Part shown: positions 24,983-35,174 of the stretch, in pieces
Layout: each line of letters begins with the position of its first letter
Numbering within the stretch: the first letter of the stretch is position 1
NCBI GenBank assembly: GCA_013792135.1
Contig: VMSP01000165.1
Coordinates: 1-55,209 of the forward strand
Origin: Desulfocapsa sp.
Lineage (GTDB): Bacteria; Desulfobacterota; Desulfobulbia; Desulfobulbales; Desulfocapsaceae
Length of the DNA: 55,209 nucleotides
Direction: 5' to 3'
Notes under the pieces: generated by a model
What the model was told of the DNA's origin: nothing
The model's input: only the letters and a program-made list of their open reading frames with translations
Database searches by the model: none
Translations under genes and position numbers: made by a program

Positions 24983-26443
24983 ATGAATCCTTATGAGTTG
25001 ACCATAGCCGAGGCAACAAAGCAGTTGGCTGCAGGAAGCCTTTCGTCCCGTGAATTGACCCAAAGTTGCCTTGAACGCATTGAGGCAGTTGATATAAAGG
25101 TGAAGGCCTTTCTGGTTGTTAATGCTGAACAGGCCTTGCTTCAGGCTGATGAGGCGGACAAAATTCTGGCTTGTGGTGAGGCGAAACCGTTATGTGGTAT
25201 TCCACTTTCCTTAAAAGATCTCCTTTGCACCAAAGGGGTGGTTACCACCTGTGGATCCAGGATGCTGGAAAATTTTATTCCCCCCTACGACGCAACGGTT
25301 GTTGAAAAGCTGAAAGGGCAGGGAGCTGTACTCCTTGGTAAGGTCGCCATGGATGAATTTGCCATGGGCTCCACCTCGGAGAGTTGTGCCTTTCGAGTCC
25401 CTGAAAATCCATGGAAACTTGGATTTGTGAGTGGAGGTTCCTCCGGTGGTTCTGCGGCTTCTGTGGCGGCCCTGGAGTGTCCAGCTTCTCTTGGCTCAGA
25501 TACTGGTGGCTCCATTCGCCAACCCGCCTCTCTCTGCGGTATTGTGGGGATGAAACCAACGTATGGTCTGGTTTCCCGCTATGGTCTGGTGGCCTTTGCC
25601 TCTTCCCTGGATCAGATTGGCCCTCTGACTCGTGATGTCACCGATTGCGCCTTGATGATGAATGCGATCAGTGGCTATGACGCAAAGGATTCCACATCGG
25701 TCAGACAGGAGACACCTGATTTTACGGCGTCCATTATCGAGGGGGTGCAGGGGATGCGAGTGGGGGTCCCTCGTGAATATTTTGGTGAGGGACTGGACCC
25801 GGAGGTGAAGGCGGTTGTGACCCATGGCATTGAGGTGCTGAGGGATGCAGGGGCGGAGATTGTGGAGGTGTCGCTGCCGCGCACAGATTATTGTGTGGCC
25901 GTTTATTATCTCATTGCCACGGCTGAGGCCAGCTCCAATCTGGCTCGATACGATGGTGTTTCCTATGGTTTTCGAGACCAAGAGGTTCACTCACTCATGG
26001 AGATGTACAAAGAGACCCGTTCCCATGGGTTTGGCGCAGAAGTGAAACGTCGGATCCTTATTGGGACCTATGCCCTGTCTGCCGGCTATTATGATGCCTA
26101 TTACAAAAAGGCCTCACAGGTCCGGACTCTGATCCTGAATGATTTTAATCGTGCCTTTGAGCAGTGTGATGTTTTGATTTCACCCGTTGTCCCCACTCCA
26201 GCCTGGAAGATAGGGGAGAAGGCCGATAATCCGCTGGCCATGTATCTTTCGGATGTGTTGACCATCTCTGCCAATCTTGCCGGAATCCCAGGTATCTCGG
26301 TGCCCGGTGGTTTCAGCCGGGATGGGTTGCCAATCGGTATCCAACTCCAGGGGGCTCATTTCAGGGAGGACTCATTGTTCAAGGTTGCCTATAATCTGGA
26401 ACGAGGTTTGAAGCTGCTGCCACAACGGCCGGGGATTACGTAA
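24983..26443 (+). CDS. gatA: Asp-tRNA(Asn)/Glu-tRNA(Gln) amidotransferase subunit A
   Basis: Glutaminase/amidase subunit supplying ammonia to transamidate misacylated tRNA. 486 residues of the amidase-signature family: catalytic Lys in IPLSLKDLLCTKG, the cis-Ser/nucleophile Ser region SGGSSGGSAASVAA and LGSDTGGSIRQPASLCG, then MKPTYGLVSRYGLVAFASSL. C-terminal PGISVPGGF as usual. Confidence 0.95.
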   Translation: MNPYELTIAEATKQLAAGSLSSRELTQSCLERIEAVDIKVKAFLVVNAEQALLQADEADKILACGEAKPLCGIPLSLKDLLCTKGVVTTCGSRMLENFIPPYDATVVEKLKGQGAVLLGKVAMDEFAMGSTSESCAFRVPENPWKLGFVSGGSSGGSAASVAALECPASLGSDTGGSIRQPASLCGIVGMKPTYGLVSRYGLVAFASSLDQIGPLTRDVTDCALMMNAISGYDAKDSTSVRQETPDFTASIIEGVQGMRVGVPREYFGEGLDPEVKAVVTHGIEVLRDAGAEIVEVSLPRTDYCVAVYYLIATAEASSNLARYDGVSYGFRDQEVHSLMEMYKETRSHGFGAEVKRRILIGTYALSAGYYDAYYKKASQVRTLILNDFNRAFEQCDVLISPVVPTPAWKIGEKADNPLAMYLSDVLTISANLAGIPGISVPGGFSRDGLPIGIQLQGAHFREDSLFKVAYNLERGLKLLPQRPGIT

Positions 26444-26516
26444 AGGCTTTGAATAATAAGTGCTTGATTAAGGGCCTAGTTTGTATCGTGTTTTTAAATT
26501 TTAGGGTGAAGAGGTA

Positions 26517-27632
26517 GTGATGAAGATCCAAGTGCCTGATAATATTGCATCCATAATTCCATACCCACCAGGTAAACCCTTGGAGGAACTGGAAAGGGAG
26601 TATGGGGTCAGGAATTCCATCAAGATGGCCTCCAATGAAAATCCATGGGGGCCTTCACCCAAGGCAATCCAGGCCATCCGCGGGGCACTTGAAAATCTGC
26701 ATCGTTATCCGGACGGGTCTGGGTATTATCTGGTTCATGCCCTGTCCGAAAAACTTGGGTTTTCAGCTGAAGAGATTGTGCTCGGCAATGGTTCTAATGA
26801 GATTATCGAGATGCTGGTCAAGGCTTATGTCCAGAATGGTGACGAGGTTATTACCAGCCACCCCTCATTTCTCATGTATCAGAAGATTATCCAGGTCCGT
26901 GGTGGGGTGAATATCGTCATCCCTTTGGCGAGAATGCATCACGATTTGGATACGATTCTGGCGGTTATCACTGACAAGACACGCCTCATTTTTCTTGATA
27001 ATCCCAACAATCCCACTGCTAATCCGATAAAACCTACGGATCTCTATACCTTTATCAGTGCGGTTCCGGAATCGGTTCTGGTGGTGCTTGATGAGGCTTA
27101 TGTCGATTTTATGGATAGTGAGCTGCAGGTCGATATCTTTTCTCTGATTCGTAACAGCAAAGGTCGGTGCGGGGTAGTGTCTTTGCGTACTTTTTCCAAG
27201 GCATACGGCTTGGCAGGATTACGCATCGGCTATGGTCTCATGCCGTCCCAAGTGGCAGTGAATCTCCATAAAGTGCGGCAGCCTTTTAATGTGAATCAAC
27301 TTGCCCAGATTGGAGCCCTTGCTGCCTTGGAGGATGAGGAATTTTATCAGCAAACCTTGCGGCGTACCCGTGAGGGGTTGAACTATCTGCAGGATGAAGT
27401 AGAGAAACTTGGCTGTAAAAGTTATCCGTCGCAGACCAATTTTTTTCTCATTGATGTGAAGGGTGATGCAACGGTATTGTATGAAGCCATGCTTCACAAA
27501 GGGGTTATTGTCCGTTCCATGAAACCCTATGGGTATACCGATATGGTGCGTATCACAGTGGGTAATGAAGAGGAAAACAATCGCTTCCTGGCGGCACTCT
27601 CTGCCTGTCTGCTTGAGCTTTCCTATGTCTGA
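26517..27632 (+). CDS. hisC: Histidinol-phosphate aminotransferase
   Basis: PLP enzyme converting imidazole-acetol phosphate and glutamate to histidinol phosphate and 2-oxoglutarate. 371 residues: MASNENPWGPSPKA near the N-terminus, FLDNPNNPTA, DEAYVDFMD, the PLP-lysine motif SLRTFSKAYGLAGLRIGYG, and VRSMKPYGYTDMVRITVG near the C-terminus. The start may be the codon at 26517 or ATG 26520. Its end overlaps the cmk start by 8 bp. No other his genes are nearby. Confidence 0.93.
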   Translation: MMKIQVPDNIASIIPYPPGKPLEELEREYGVRNSIKMASNENPWGPSPKAIQAIRGALENLHRYPDGSGYYLVHALSEKLGFSAEEIVLGNGSNEIIEMLVKAYVQNGDEVITSHPSFLMYQKIIQVRGGVNIVIPLARMHHDLDTILAVITDKTRLIFLDNPNNPTANPIKPTDLYTFISAVPESVLVVLDEAYVDFMDSELQVDIFSLIRNSKGRCGVVSLRTFSKAYGLAGLRIGYGLMPSQVAVNLHKVRQPFNVNQLAQIGALAALEDEEFYQQTLRRTREGLNYLQDEVEKLGCKSYPSQTNFFLIDVKGDATVLYEAMLHKGVIVRSMKPYGYTDMVRITVGNEEENNRFLAALSACLLELSYV

Positions 27633-28314
27633 GAAGCGTGAGATTGTTACTATCGATGGACCCTCCGGTGTGGGAAAGTCTACGATCAGTCGGAGAGTGG
27701 CTGCCGCTCTTGGATATACCTATCTGGATACTGGGGCCATGTATCGGGCGGTGGCTCACAGTCTCCAGCAGTTGCAGATAGATCTGAGCGATGAACAGGT
27801 AGTGAGTTCCACCCTTGCTGCTCTGGATTTACAATTGTTGCCGGCAGCAAAGGAAGATGGGGATGTAGGGGTTGTGGTCAATGGGCAGGATGTGAGCAAT
27901 GCTATTCGTACCTCTGAAATGGGGATGCTGGCTTCACAGGTCTCAGCGATTCCGGTGGTCAGAAAAAGGTTGACTGAGATGCAGCAGGCTATCGGTCAAG
28001 CGGGGAAAATCGTTGCCGAAGGAAGAGATACGGGCACTGTCGTTTTCCCTGATGCCTGCTGGAAATTTTTTCTTGAAGCTGATCCTGAAGAACGGGCTCG
28101 CAGACGAAAGGCGCAGCTGCGAGCTGCCGGGCAGGAGGTTGATGCAGAGGAGTTGCTGGCAATGATTGTCAAGCGTGACCGTGATGATCAGGAGCGGACA
28201 TTGGCTCCTTTGCAAAAGGCAGAAGATGCGATAGTCATTGATACCACCTCTATTGATATTCAAGAGGTGTGTAGAAAGATGCTGGAGTTTGTGCAGAGCA
28301 AAAAGACTTCCTGA
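27625..28314 (+). CDS. cmk: Cytidylate kinase
   Basis: Phosphorylates CMP and dCMP. 229 residues with the P-loop IDGPSGVGKSTISRRVA, YLDTGAMYRAVAH, EGRDTGTVVFPDA and RDRDDQERTLAPL. The open frame extends upstream to 27529, but ATG 27625 gives the normal N-terminus and overlaps the hisC stop. A strong terminator follows. Confidence 0.95.
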   Translation: MSEKREIVTIDGPSGVGKSTISRRVAAALGYTYLDTGAMYRAVAHSLQQLQIDLSDEQVVSSTLAALDLQLLPAAKEDGDVGVVVNGQDVSNAIRTSEMGMLASQVSAIPVVRKRLTEMQQAIGQAGKIVAEGRDTGTVVFPDACWKFFLEADPEERARRRKAQLRAAGQEVDAEELLAMIVKRDRDDQERTLAPLQKAEDAIVIDTTSIDIQEVCRKMLEFVQSKKTS

Positions 28315-28337
28315 AAAAAGAGATTAAAACAAAGCAT

Positions 28338-28381
28338 AAAAAAAGGGGGCCAATACCGAAAGGTATTGGCCCCCTTTTTTT
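28338..28381. terminator. Strong bidirectional terminator
   Basis: A 13-bp perfect stem, GGGGGCCAATACC with its complement, capped by a GAAA tetraloop, with seven A on the left and seven T on the right. It separates convergent cmk and pal. Confidence 0.95.
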
Positions 28382-28399
28382 GTTCAAGACGGAAAAAGA

Positions 28400-28981
28400 T
28401 TATTCAATCACAAAGTCATCACGTCTATTGCTTTCATAACTTGATTCATCCTGTCCTTCAAAGAGTGGTCTTTCTTCGCCATAACTGACTGTACGGATTC
28501 GTGCGGCGTTAACACCAAGATCAACCATATACTGTTTGGCATTGATGGCACGTCGTTCCCCCAGAGCCAGATTGTACTCATTGGTGCCCCGTTCATCACA
28601 GTTACCCTCAACGACGATGGACTCTGATGAGGATTTCATGTACTCTGCATTGGCCACCAGATTCTGGGTCATGTCCTGACGAATATTTGATTGGTCAAAA
28701 TTAAAATAGATGGGTTGAAACTGGGCAGAAGAACGACCATGTTGGCGTTTATATTCATCACTTTGTTCGTCCTGGCCAAAACTGCCGTTTTGCTGACTGT
28801 TGGTGTCATCCAGAGTACCCTCTGTGGCGCTGGAATCTGGATAATTAATATTGCTGCCCCCGGAGAGATCTTCCCCGGATTTTGGGGAGGTTATCTCTTT
28901 TTTGCTGCAACCTCCGGCAACAAGGGTGACTGAGCCAATCAGAGTCAGAAAGAGAAGGGTTTGCAAGGTCTTATTTTTCAT
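28400..28981 (-). CDS. pal: Peptidoglycan-associated lipoprotein Pal (OmpA family)
   Basis: Outer-membrane lipoprotein of the Tol-Pal system that anchors the outer membrane to peptidoglycan. From ATG 28981: signal MKNKTLQTLLFLTLIGSVTLVAGG followed by Cys, a polar Ser/Asn-rich linker, and an OmpA-like domain with VEGNCDERGTNEYNLALGERRA and the peptidoglycan-binding Asp/Arg. The lipobox (AGGC) is a little atypical. The frame extends to 29026, but that start lacks an RBS. 193 residues. Confidence 0.88.
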   Translation of the reverse strand: MKNKTLQTLLFLTLIGSVTLVAGGCSKKEITSPKSGEDLSGGSNINYPDSSATEGTLDDTNSQQNGSFGQDEQSDEYKRQHGRSSAQFQPIYFNFDQSNIRQDMTQNLVANAEYMKSSSESIVVEGNCDERGTNEYNLALGERRAINAKQYMVDLGVNAARIRTVSYGEERPLFEGQDESSYESNRRDDFVIE

Positions 28982-29226
28982 GATTTTCACGCTGAGAAAG
29001 TGGAGAGTTAAATTGTTGTTAGTCAAATCAATACATAATTAAAGCAAGAGATTACAAATTTTATCCGAACTCTACTATACCTTGAATATGGAAGACGTCA
29101 AGGTAATTTGGAGAAAGACCTGCGATTTTCATAAAAGTCTTGCTCCAGGCCTTGAATCATGGTAAGTGATTGACTTTTAAGGGATAGAATAAGGTCTTTA
29201 TTGATCATACAGGAGGAGGGGTAATA

Positions 29227-29958
29227 ATGAAAAAAATTGTAATGATGTTGTTGGTGATAGCTTCTATGGTCAATAGTGCATGGGCTCAAAAGGAGGTTGT
29301 GTTTGCAGTTGATGCTACTTGGCCGCCCATGGAATTTGTTGATGCTGAAAAAAATATTATTGGATACTCGATCGATTATATGAAGGCGGCTGGCGAGGCT
29401 GCCGGTTTTAAGCCTGTTTTTAAAAATGTGGCCTGGGATGGCATCTTTGCGGGATTGGCTACCGGGAAATATGATGCCGTCTGTTCTTCAGTGTCTATCA
29501 CCGATGAGCGTAAAAAAGCCATGGATTTTTCTGCTCCTTATTTCAAGGTTCGTCAGGCATTGATTGTTTCCAAAAAATCTCAGGTGAAAAGTCTTGCTGA
29601 GTTGAAAGGACAGAAAGTTGGTGGTCAGATTGGTACCACTGGGTATTTTGCCATCAAGGCTGCTGATGGGGTTGAGGCCAAGTCCTATGATGAGGTGGGC
29701 CTGGCCATAGAGGATCTGAATGTGGGACGTCTTGCCGCAGTGGTCTGTGATGATCCTGTCGCTGCCAATTATGCCTTGAATCAGTACAAGGATACCCTGA
29801 AGATTGCTGCTATTATTGAGACCGGAGCTGTTGAAAGTTACGGGATTGCTGTAAACAAAGGGAATCAGGAAACGCTGGATCTTGTCAATAAGGGAATTGC
29901 AGCAGTCATTGCCAGTGGCAAAGATAAAGAGTTGCAACAGAAGTGGATTGGTCAGTAG
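29227..29958 (+). CDS. Amino-acid ABC transporter, periplasmic binding protein
   Basis: 243 residues: signal peptide ending SAWA, then VVFAVDATWPPMEFVD, typical of family 3 solute-binding proteins for polar amino acids; YDAVCSSVSITDERKKAMDFSAPYF and KGQKVGGQIGTTGYFA follow. RBS AGGAGGGG just upstream. First gene of an operon with permease and ATPase; a hairpin terminator follows it. Ligand not determinable; glutamate/glutamine or basic amino acids are possible. Confidence 0.9.
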   Translation: MKKIVMMLLVIASMVNSAWAQKEVVFAVDATWPPMEFVDAEKNIIGYSIDYMKAAGEAAGFKPVFKNVAWDGIFAGLATGKYDAVCSSVSITDERKKAMDFSAPYFKVRQALIVSKKSQVKSLAELKGQKVGGQIGTTGYFAIKAADGVEAKSYDEVGLAIEDLNVGRLAAVVCDDPVAANYALNQYKDTLKIAAIIETGAVESYGIAVNKGNQETLDLVNKGIAAVIASGKDKELQQKWIGQ

Positions 29959-29988
29959 GGTAGAGTTGGTAATTGCGCTGGAGTGTTG

Positions 29989-30028
29989 ATCCGGGTGGAT
30001 TTTGAAGAAGAGTCCACCCGGATTTTTT
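29989..30028 (+). terminator. Attenuating terminator between binding protein and permease
   Basis: ATCCGGGTGGA and TCCACCCGGAT form an 11-bp stem with a 13-base loop, followed by TTTTTT. It would leave excess binding protein over the membrane subunits, a common arrangement in ABC uptake operons. Confidence 0.85.
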
Positions 30029-30050
30029 ATTTATAGAATCCCGATTAAAT

Positions 30051-30836
30051 ATGAGTGAAAAGCAGGTAATTATTGATGTTGGCGATGGGGCAGCGATCCC
30101 TCGTCCTGAAGATAAAGGGCTCCTTTCCGCTTGGTGGCTTTCATTCCTGGGTACTTTGGCGGTACTGGCTTATCTGCTGATCTTCCACCCTGACCCCTAT
30201 CTCAGGCTCCTCAAATTTTTACCTGATGGGATCATTGTGACCTTTCAAGTCACAATTGCCTCTATCTGTCTGGCGCTTTTGCTTGGCCTGTTGGCCGGAT
30301 TGGGTCGGATATCAAGAAACAGGATCGTCAATCTTGTGGCCTCAACCTATGTGGAGATTATTCGCGGTATTCCATTGCTGGTGCAGCTCTTTTATATCTA
30401 CTTTGCCTTGGGCCGTATTGTGCGGGTCCCGGATATGGTGGCAGCAATCATTGCCTTGGGCTTCTGTTATGGTGCCTATATGGGGGAGGTATTCAGGGCC
30501 GGGATCATGTCCATAGATCATGGTCAGACCGAGGCTTCACTCTCTCTTGGTTTTAATCGTTCCCAGACCATGCGTTATGTGATTCTTCCCCAGGCCTGGC
30601 GGACAATCCTGCCCCCGGTGGGCAACGAGTTTATCGCCCTGCTCAAGGATACCTCGCTGGTCTCCATCATTGCAGTATCTGATATTCTGCGCCGTGGGCG
30701 GGAGTTTGCCTCTGAGTCGTTTCTCTACTTCGAGACCTATACGCTGATCGCCATTATTTATCTGCTGATCACCCTTGTCCTTTCTAAGATTCTCAGTAAC
30801 GTGGAACAGAGGCTCAGCCATTATGAACGTCGTTGA
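30051..30836 (+). CDS. Amino-acid ABC transporter permease
   Basis: 261-residue inner-membrane subunit of the HisMQ/GlnP type. After a cytoplasmic N-terminal stretch of about 25 residues come five or more helices; signatures are [37 protein letters not shown] and the EAA-loop region [24 protein letters not shown]. Overlaps the ATPase gene by 14 bp. Confidence 0.92.
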   Translation: MSEKQVIIDVGDGAAIPRPEDKGLLSAWWLSFLGTLAVLAYLLIFHPDPYLRLLKFLPDGIIVTFQVTIASICLALLLGLLAGLGRISRNRIVNLVASTYVEIIRGIPLLVQLFYIYFALGRIVRVPDMVAAIIALGFCYGAYMGEVFRAGIMSIDHGQTEASLSLGFNRSQTMRYVILPQAWRTILPPVGNEFIALLKDTSLVSIIAVSDILRRGREFASESFLYFETYTLIAIIYLLITLVLSKILSNVEQRLSHYERR

Positions 30837-31563
30837 TCCCATTATTCAAATAGAGCATGTTAATACCTTTTTTGGCTCTTTTCAGGCCCTGACCGATGTG
30901 TCTCTTACTGTGCAGCCAGGGGAAAAGGTGGTGGTTATCGGGCCGTCCGGTTCCGGGAAATCTACCTTGCTGCGTACTATCAATCGGCTGGAAAAAATCA
31001 GCTCTGGTTCCATTGTTGTCGATGGGCATGCGCTTGATGACCCATCCCAGGATATCAACAAGATCAGGGAAGAAGTGGGCATGGTTTTTCAGAGTTTCAA
31101 TCTTTTCAGGCACATGACCGTTCTCAAAAACCTGACTCTTGCCCCTGTCAAGCTGAAAAAGCAGCAAAAATCCCAGGCTGAAAAGCATGCCATGGAGCTT
31201 CTGGCCAAAGTGGGTGTTGCTGATAAGGCCTCCAGTTACCCGGTCCAGCTTTCCGGTGGGCAGCAGCAGCGGGTGGCTATTGCCAGGGCTCTGGCAATGA
31301 ATCCAGCCATTATGCTTTTTGATGAACCTACTTCCGCCCTTGATCCGGAGATGATTGGTGAAGTGTTGGATGTCATGGTGACCCTTGCCCGGGAAGGGAT
31401 GACCATGGTGGTGGTGACGCACGAGATGGGATTTGCCAGAGAGGTGGCCGATAAGGTGGTATTCATGGATGGGGGCAGGATTCTGGAAATCGCTCCTCCT
31501 GGCACCTTTTTTGACTATCCGGTGCATGAGAGAACGCGCACATTTTTAAAACAAATACTTTAG
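30823..31563 (+). CDS. Amino-acid ABC transporter ATP-binding protein
   Basis: 246-residue ATPase of the GlnQ/HisP type: Walker [11 protein letters not shown]-loop MVFQSFNLF, signature [15 protein letters not shown], Walker [15 protein letters not shown] and the switch His in [10 protein letters not shown]. Start ATG 30823 lies inside the end of the permease gene; the longer frame to 30775 would overlap too far. Confidence 0.94.
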   Translation: MNVVDPIIQIEHVNTFFGSFQALTDVSLTVQPGEKVVVIGPSGSGKSTLLRTINRLEKISSGSIVVDGHALDDPSQDINKIREEVGMVFQSFNLFRHMTVLKNLTLAPVKLKKQQKSQAEKHAMELLAKVGVADKASSYPVQLSGGQQQRVAIARALAMNPAIMLFDEPTSALDPEMIGEVLDVMVTLAREGMTMVVVTHEMGFAREVADKVVFMDGGRILEIAPPGTFFDYPVHERTRTFLKQIL

Positions 31564-31569
31564 GCGACT

Positions 31570-31989
31570 ATGGATATCACCTTTACTACGCCCGCCCTGC
31601 TCTTTCCTGCCGTGACCTTTCTCCTGATCGCCTATACCAATCGTTTTTTGGCCCTTGGCTCGCGGATCCGTAACCTGCATGATCGCTACTTGGTAAACCC
31701 GGATGAGATGTTGCTGTGTCAGATCAAAAGTATGCGGCGTCGGGTGATATTGATAAGGAATATGCAGGCTTGTGGGGTGGCTGGACTTTTCTGCTGTGTG
31801 ATCTGCATGCTCTTTCTCTTTTCAGGTCTACAGCTTGCCGGCAAGATTACCTTTGTGATCAGTTTATGTCTGATGCTTACCTCCCTGGCCATCTCGTTCC
31901 GGGAAATCCTGCTCTCTGTTGAGGCGTTGAATCTTGAGTTACGCTCCATGGAAAGCAAGGGAAAGGTGGGTGGCAAGGGCAATCTGTAG
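31570..31989 (+). CDS. DUF2721-family membrane protein
   Basis: 139 residues with three hydrophobic segments (about 8-28, 68-88 and 92-110) separated by the basic, conserved SRIRNLHDRYL and IKSMRRRVILIRN segments typical of DUF2721. No function is known for the family. It follows the ABC ATPase by 6 bp and is probably co-transcribed with it. Confidence 0.75.
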   Translation: MDITFTTPALLFPAVTFLLIAYTNRFLALGSRIRNLHDRYLVNPDEMLLCQIKSMRRRVILIRNMQACGVAGLFCCVICMLFLFSGLQLAGKITFVISLCLMLTSLAISFREILLSVEALNLELRSMESKGKVGGKGNL

Positions 31990-32003
31990 GGGATTGTTTA
32001 TAA

Positions 32004-32543
32004 TTATCCTGGCCAGAATGCAGGAGTTATATTGGGGAGACTTTTCTCAATTGTCTCTTCATAATAGATTGTCATGCCACGGGCCAGATAATTAGCCAAC
32101 GCAGCTGGGTGGTCGAGACTGCAGGTATTGACTGTTACTCTTTGTTGTCCTTCTTTTCCGGCAATGGTCAGCGCTTCAAGAAGTATTGTTTTACCAAGAC
32201 CACATCCTGAAAATTGTTTCAGGATACCAAAATAGGCTATTTCTGTTGTCTCCGCTTCTCTCTGTTCCAACTCAAAATAACCACAGGGGGCACCATGCTG
32301 CCAAGCACCCCAGGTCTGCAGGTTGTCCCGCTCTACATAGTTTTGCCATTCCTTTTCCGACCAGTTGAGTTTATCGATCCAGAACCATTCTCCCCCCACG
32401 GCCCGGTACATAAAATAGTTAAAGGCCGGGCAAGGAATCGTGAGTTGTTTGATATGTAACCCTTCAATATCAACACTCATTCCTTGAGGATTCTGTCCGC
32501 GCTTGAGTTCCAGATAGGAGATGGTGACGCTTTTTCGTTCCAT
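32004..32543 (-). CDS. GNAT family N-acetyltransferase
   Basis: About 179 residues from ATG 32543 (MERKSVTISYLELKRG). The acetyl-CoA motif appears as FSGCGLGKTILLEAL, followed by NTCSLDHPAALANYLARGM. The start is uncertain: the frame extends to a TTG at 32594. It converges on the DUF2721 gene with a 14-bp gap. Substrate unknown. Confidence 0.8.
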   Translation of the reverse strand: MERKSVTISYLELKRGQNPQGMSVDIEGLHIKQLTIPCPAFNYFMYRAVGGEWFWIDKLNWSEKEWQNYVERDNLQTWGAWQHGAPCGYFELEQREAETTEIAYFGILKQFSGCGLGKTILLEALTIAGKEGQQRVTVNTCSLDHPAALANYLARGMTIYYEETIEKSLPNITPAFWPG

Positions 32544-32653
32544 GTGCGTTAAAATATGGTAAAATAAATTAATTTGACTTCTCGTTGGAAACAATGACTG
32601 ATATTATGATAGATAAAAGAATATAAGGTTTTTTCATAGGGAAAAGAGTGATT

Positions 32654-33979
32654 ATGCACAGAATATATCTTGTTTTTGTTTTTGTTCTGATCGTTTGTTC
32701 TCCACCGGCATTTGCGGTTGATGGTGATTCTGTATCAGCACTGCCGACGCTGTGGACAGCCCGTCAAGCCGTGCAATTCGCCTTGACCCATAGTCCGGAC
32801 AGTCAGGTGGCGTTACAGAGAATAGAAGCATCCAAGGCCATGCTTGATCAGGTCAAGGCTAGTTATTATCCACAGATTGGTCTCAATGCCGAATATGGGC
32901 AGACCAATAATCCCATGTATTCTTTCGGTAATATCCTCAATCAGGGGCAGTTTGATCAGTCCATTGATTTTAATGATCCCGGCCGTACTGACGATCTGAA
33001 CCTGCGGGCAGTTCTGCAATATCGCTTTTATAATGGCGGGCGTGATCAAGCTGGAATAGAGGCAGCAGAGGCCGGAGTTGCTGTATCGGAGATGCAGCAA
33101 CTGGCAGTATCTGCCCAGCTGAGTTTTGAGGTAGTGCGCACCTTTAATACTATTGCCCAGTCAATGGAGATGCTGGAAGCGCACCAGGCATCAATCAAGG
33201 CGATCGGGGCCTCTTTGGTCGTTGCCCGAGCGCGTTTTGAGGCTGGCGATCTGCTGAAGGCTGATCTGCTTAACATTGAGGTGCAGGAGTCCATGGCCAA
33301 GGAGAATCTGATTCTGGCAGAGCATAGTCTTGAGCTTGCCCGCAAGGCCTTTCTGAATCTTCTGGGGCTGCGTGAGGGCCAGGTACGTATTGATATCGTC
33401 CTGGAGCGTGACCAGGAACTTCCGGAAGATCGGGGCTACATGAAACGTCCTGAAATCAAAGGAATTGAAGGTCAGATTCAGGCGGCCGAGGCAGAGTTGC
33501 GTGTGGCCTTGGGGGGACGCTATCCCACGGTCGATGGTCTGGCCCATTATCAGTATGATAATGGTTTTGTCTTGAATGGTTCCGGAGACTCCTGGATGGG
33601 GGGGGTACGGGTGAATTATCCCTTATTTACAGGGGGGAAAACAGAGGCCGATATTGCCAATGCCCGGGCTCGACTTGCCGGATTAGTGGCGTCAAAGAAG
33701 AAGCTGGAACTAGCCTTGGATTTTGAGGTGAAGCAGGCTGGACTTGCCTACAGGCAAGCGGAACAGCGCCTGCATGTTACGGACAAGATGTTTGAACAGG
33801 CCCAGGAAAGTGCCCGTTTGAGCCGGGTTCGTTTTAAGGAGGGCGTGATTCTCTCCTCTGACCTTATGGATGTTGAAACACGGTTGACCGAGGCCCGGGT
33901 TCGGCAAACTGCTGCCAGAACGGCCATTCGTGTAGCGGTTGCCGATTTGCGCCGGGCCATAGGGCTGTCGCAGTTTTAG
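32654..33979 (+). CDS. TolC-family outer-membrane efflux protein
   Basis: Outer-membrane channel of a tripartite efflux pump. Signal peptide ending PPAFA, then two repeated helical regions: ARQAVQFALTHSPDSQ, SYYPQIGLNAEYGQ, VNYPLFTGGKTEADI and RVRFKEGVILSSDLMDVETRLTEAR-type ends. 441 residues. A GTG two codons upstream (32648) is less likely. Followed by the adaptor gene after 106 bp. Confidence 0.9.
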   Translation: MHRIYLVFVFVLIVCSPPAFAVDGDSVSALPTLWTARQAVQFALTHSPDSQVALQRIEASKAMLDQVKASYYPQIGLNAEYGQTNNPMYSFGNILNQGQFDQSIDFNDPGRTDDLNLRAVLQYRFYNGGRDQAGIEAAEAGVAVSEMQQLAVSAQLSFEVVRTFNTIAQSMEMLEAHQASIKAIGASLVVARARFEAGDLLKADLLNIEVQESMAKENLILAEHSLELARKAFLNLLGLREGQVRIDIVLERDQELPEDRGYMKRPEIKGIEGQIQAAEAELRVALGGRYPTVDGLAHYQYDNGFVLNGSGDSWMGGVRVNYPLFTGGKTEADIANARARLAGLVASKKKLELALDFEVKQAGLAYRQAEQRLHVTDKMFEQAQESARLSRVRFKEGVILSSDLMDVETRLTEARVRQTAARTAIRVAVADLRRAIGLSQF

Positions 33980-34085
33980 GAGTCGTAATAAAAGAGCTGT
34001 TTCTTTATGGATTATTTCTTATGGCTTCTGATAATATAAAATTATATCTTTTTTGTTTTAATAAGTAGAGAGGGAATGGCCGGTG

Positions 34086-35174
34086 ATGAGACAAAGAAAA
34101 CAGTTGATTGGATATCTATTACTGGCAGGGATTGTGCTCCTTTCAAGCTGTAAAGGGGGCCATGAAGGTAAGTCAGCCCCTGAACTTCCTGTAGTGCAGG
34201 TGAGTGTGCAGGAGGTTGTGGAGGAGAACGTCAGATCTCAGATTGAGCTGGTGGGAACGGTACAGGCGGTTGAAAGTGCCTCTATTGCCTCCAGGGTGAG
34301 CGGGCAGATTATCCAGTTGCCGGTGGTACTCGGGTCACTGGTGCAGAAGGGTGACCTTCTGGTCAAGATAAGCGCCGGGGAGATATCGGCTCAGGTTCTC
34401 CAGAACCAGGCTCGGGTTGAACAGGCCAGGAGAAATCTTGCAAGAGAGGAGAGGTTGCAGAAGCAAGGAGCTTCAACTCTTGAGACTGTTAAGTCCCTGC
34501 GGGAGCAGGCCCGGATCGCTGAAGCCGCCTATGAAGAGGCAAAATCAATGCTTCAGTATGCGACCATCTCTGCCCCGTTTGATGGGACTATAACACGGAA
34601 GATTGCAAGTGTTGGTGATCTGGCGTCACCTGGTGTTGTCTTGCTGGAATTGGAAAATGGAAAGGTGTTTCAGGTGGTGGCTCAGGTGCCTGAAGGGCTG
34701 ATTCTCAAGGTGCGCAAGGGAGATATCCTACCGGTCTTTATTCCAGCCGCCGGGACAACCTTGAACGGAGAGGTGGCAGAGGTGGCTCCGGCGGCTGACC
34801 CGTTCTCTCGTACTGCACCGGTGAAGATTAATATTGTAGCTGGAGTGGATCTCAGGTCTGGGCAGTTTGCCAGGGTGACTTTGGCCGGATCGGATGAGAA
34901 AGCTTTGTTGATCAGCGAGAAAGCGGTTCAGTCTTTTGGACAGATGGAGCGAGTTTTTCTTGTGGAAGATAAGAATATTGCCCGTCTGCGTCTGGTACGG
35001 ACAGGTGCGCACTATAACGGGCAGGTTGAAATCCTGGCAGGCCTGGTGTCTGGCGATCGGGTGGTTGTGACTGGAGTAGAACAGCTGCAGGATGGGCAGC
35101 CTGTGGATGTGAAACTACACACCATGGAAGTCCCAGTGTCGCGTGAACCAGGGATGGTGCAGGAGCGACCATGA
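34086..35174 (+). CDS. RND efflux periplasmic adaptor (membrane fusion protein), lipoprotein
   Basis: 362 residues: N-terminal lipobox LLSSC, then the barrel-sandwich/lipoyl halves ([19 protein letters not shown] and [20 protein letters not shown]) around a coiled-coil hairpin of about 90 residues, and a beta-barrel/MP domain. Connects the RND permease to TolC. Overlaps the permease start by 4 bp (ATGA). Confidence 0.92.
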   Translation: MRQRKQLIGYLLLAGIVLLSSCKGGHEGKSAPELPVVQVSVQEVVEENVRSQIELVGTVQAVESASIASRVSGQIIQLPVVLGSLVQKGDLLVKISAGEISAQVLQNQARVEQARRNLAREERLQKQGASTLETVKSLREQARIAEAAYEEAKSMLQYATISAPFDGTITRKIASVGDLASPGVVLLELENGKVFQVVAQVPEGLILKVRKGDILPVFIPAAGTTLNGEVAEVAPAADPFSRTAPVKINIVAGVDLRSGQFARVTLAGSDEKALLISEKAVQSFGQMERVFLVEDKNIARLRLVRTGAHYNGQVEILAGLVSGDRVVVTGVEQLQDGQPVDVKLHTMEVPVSREPGMVQERP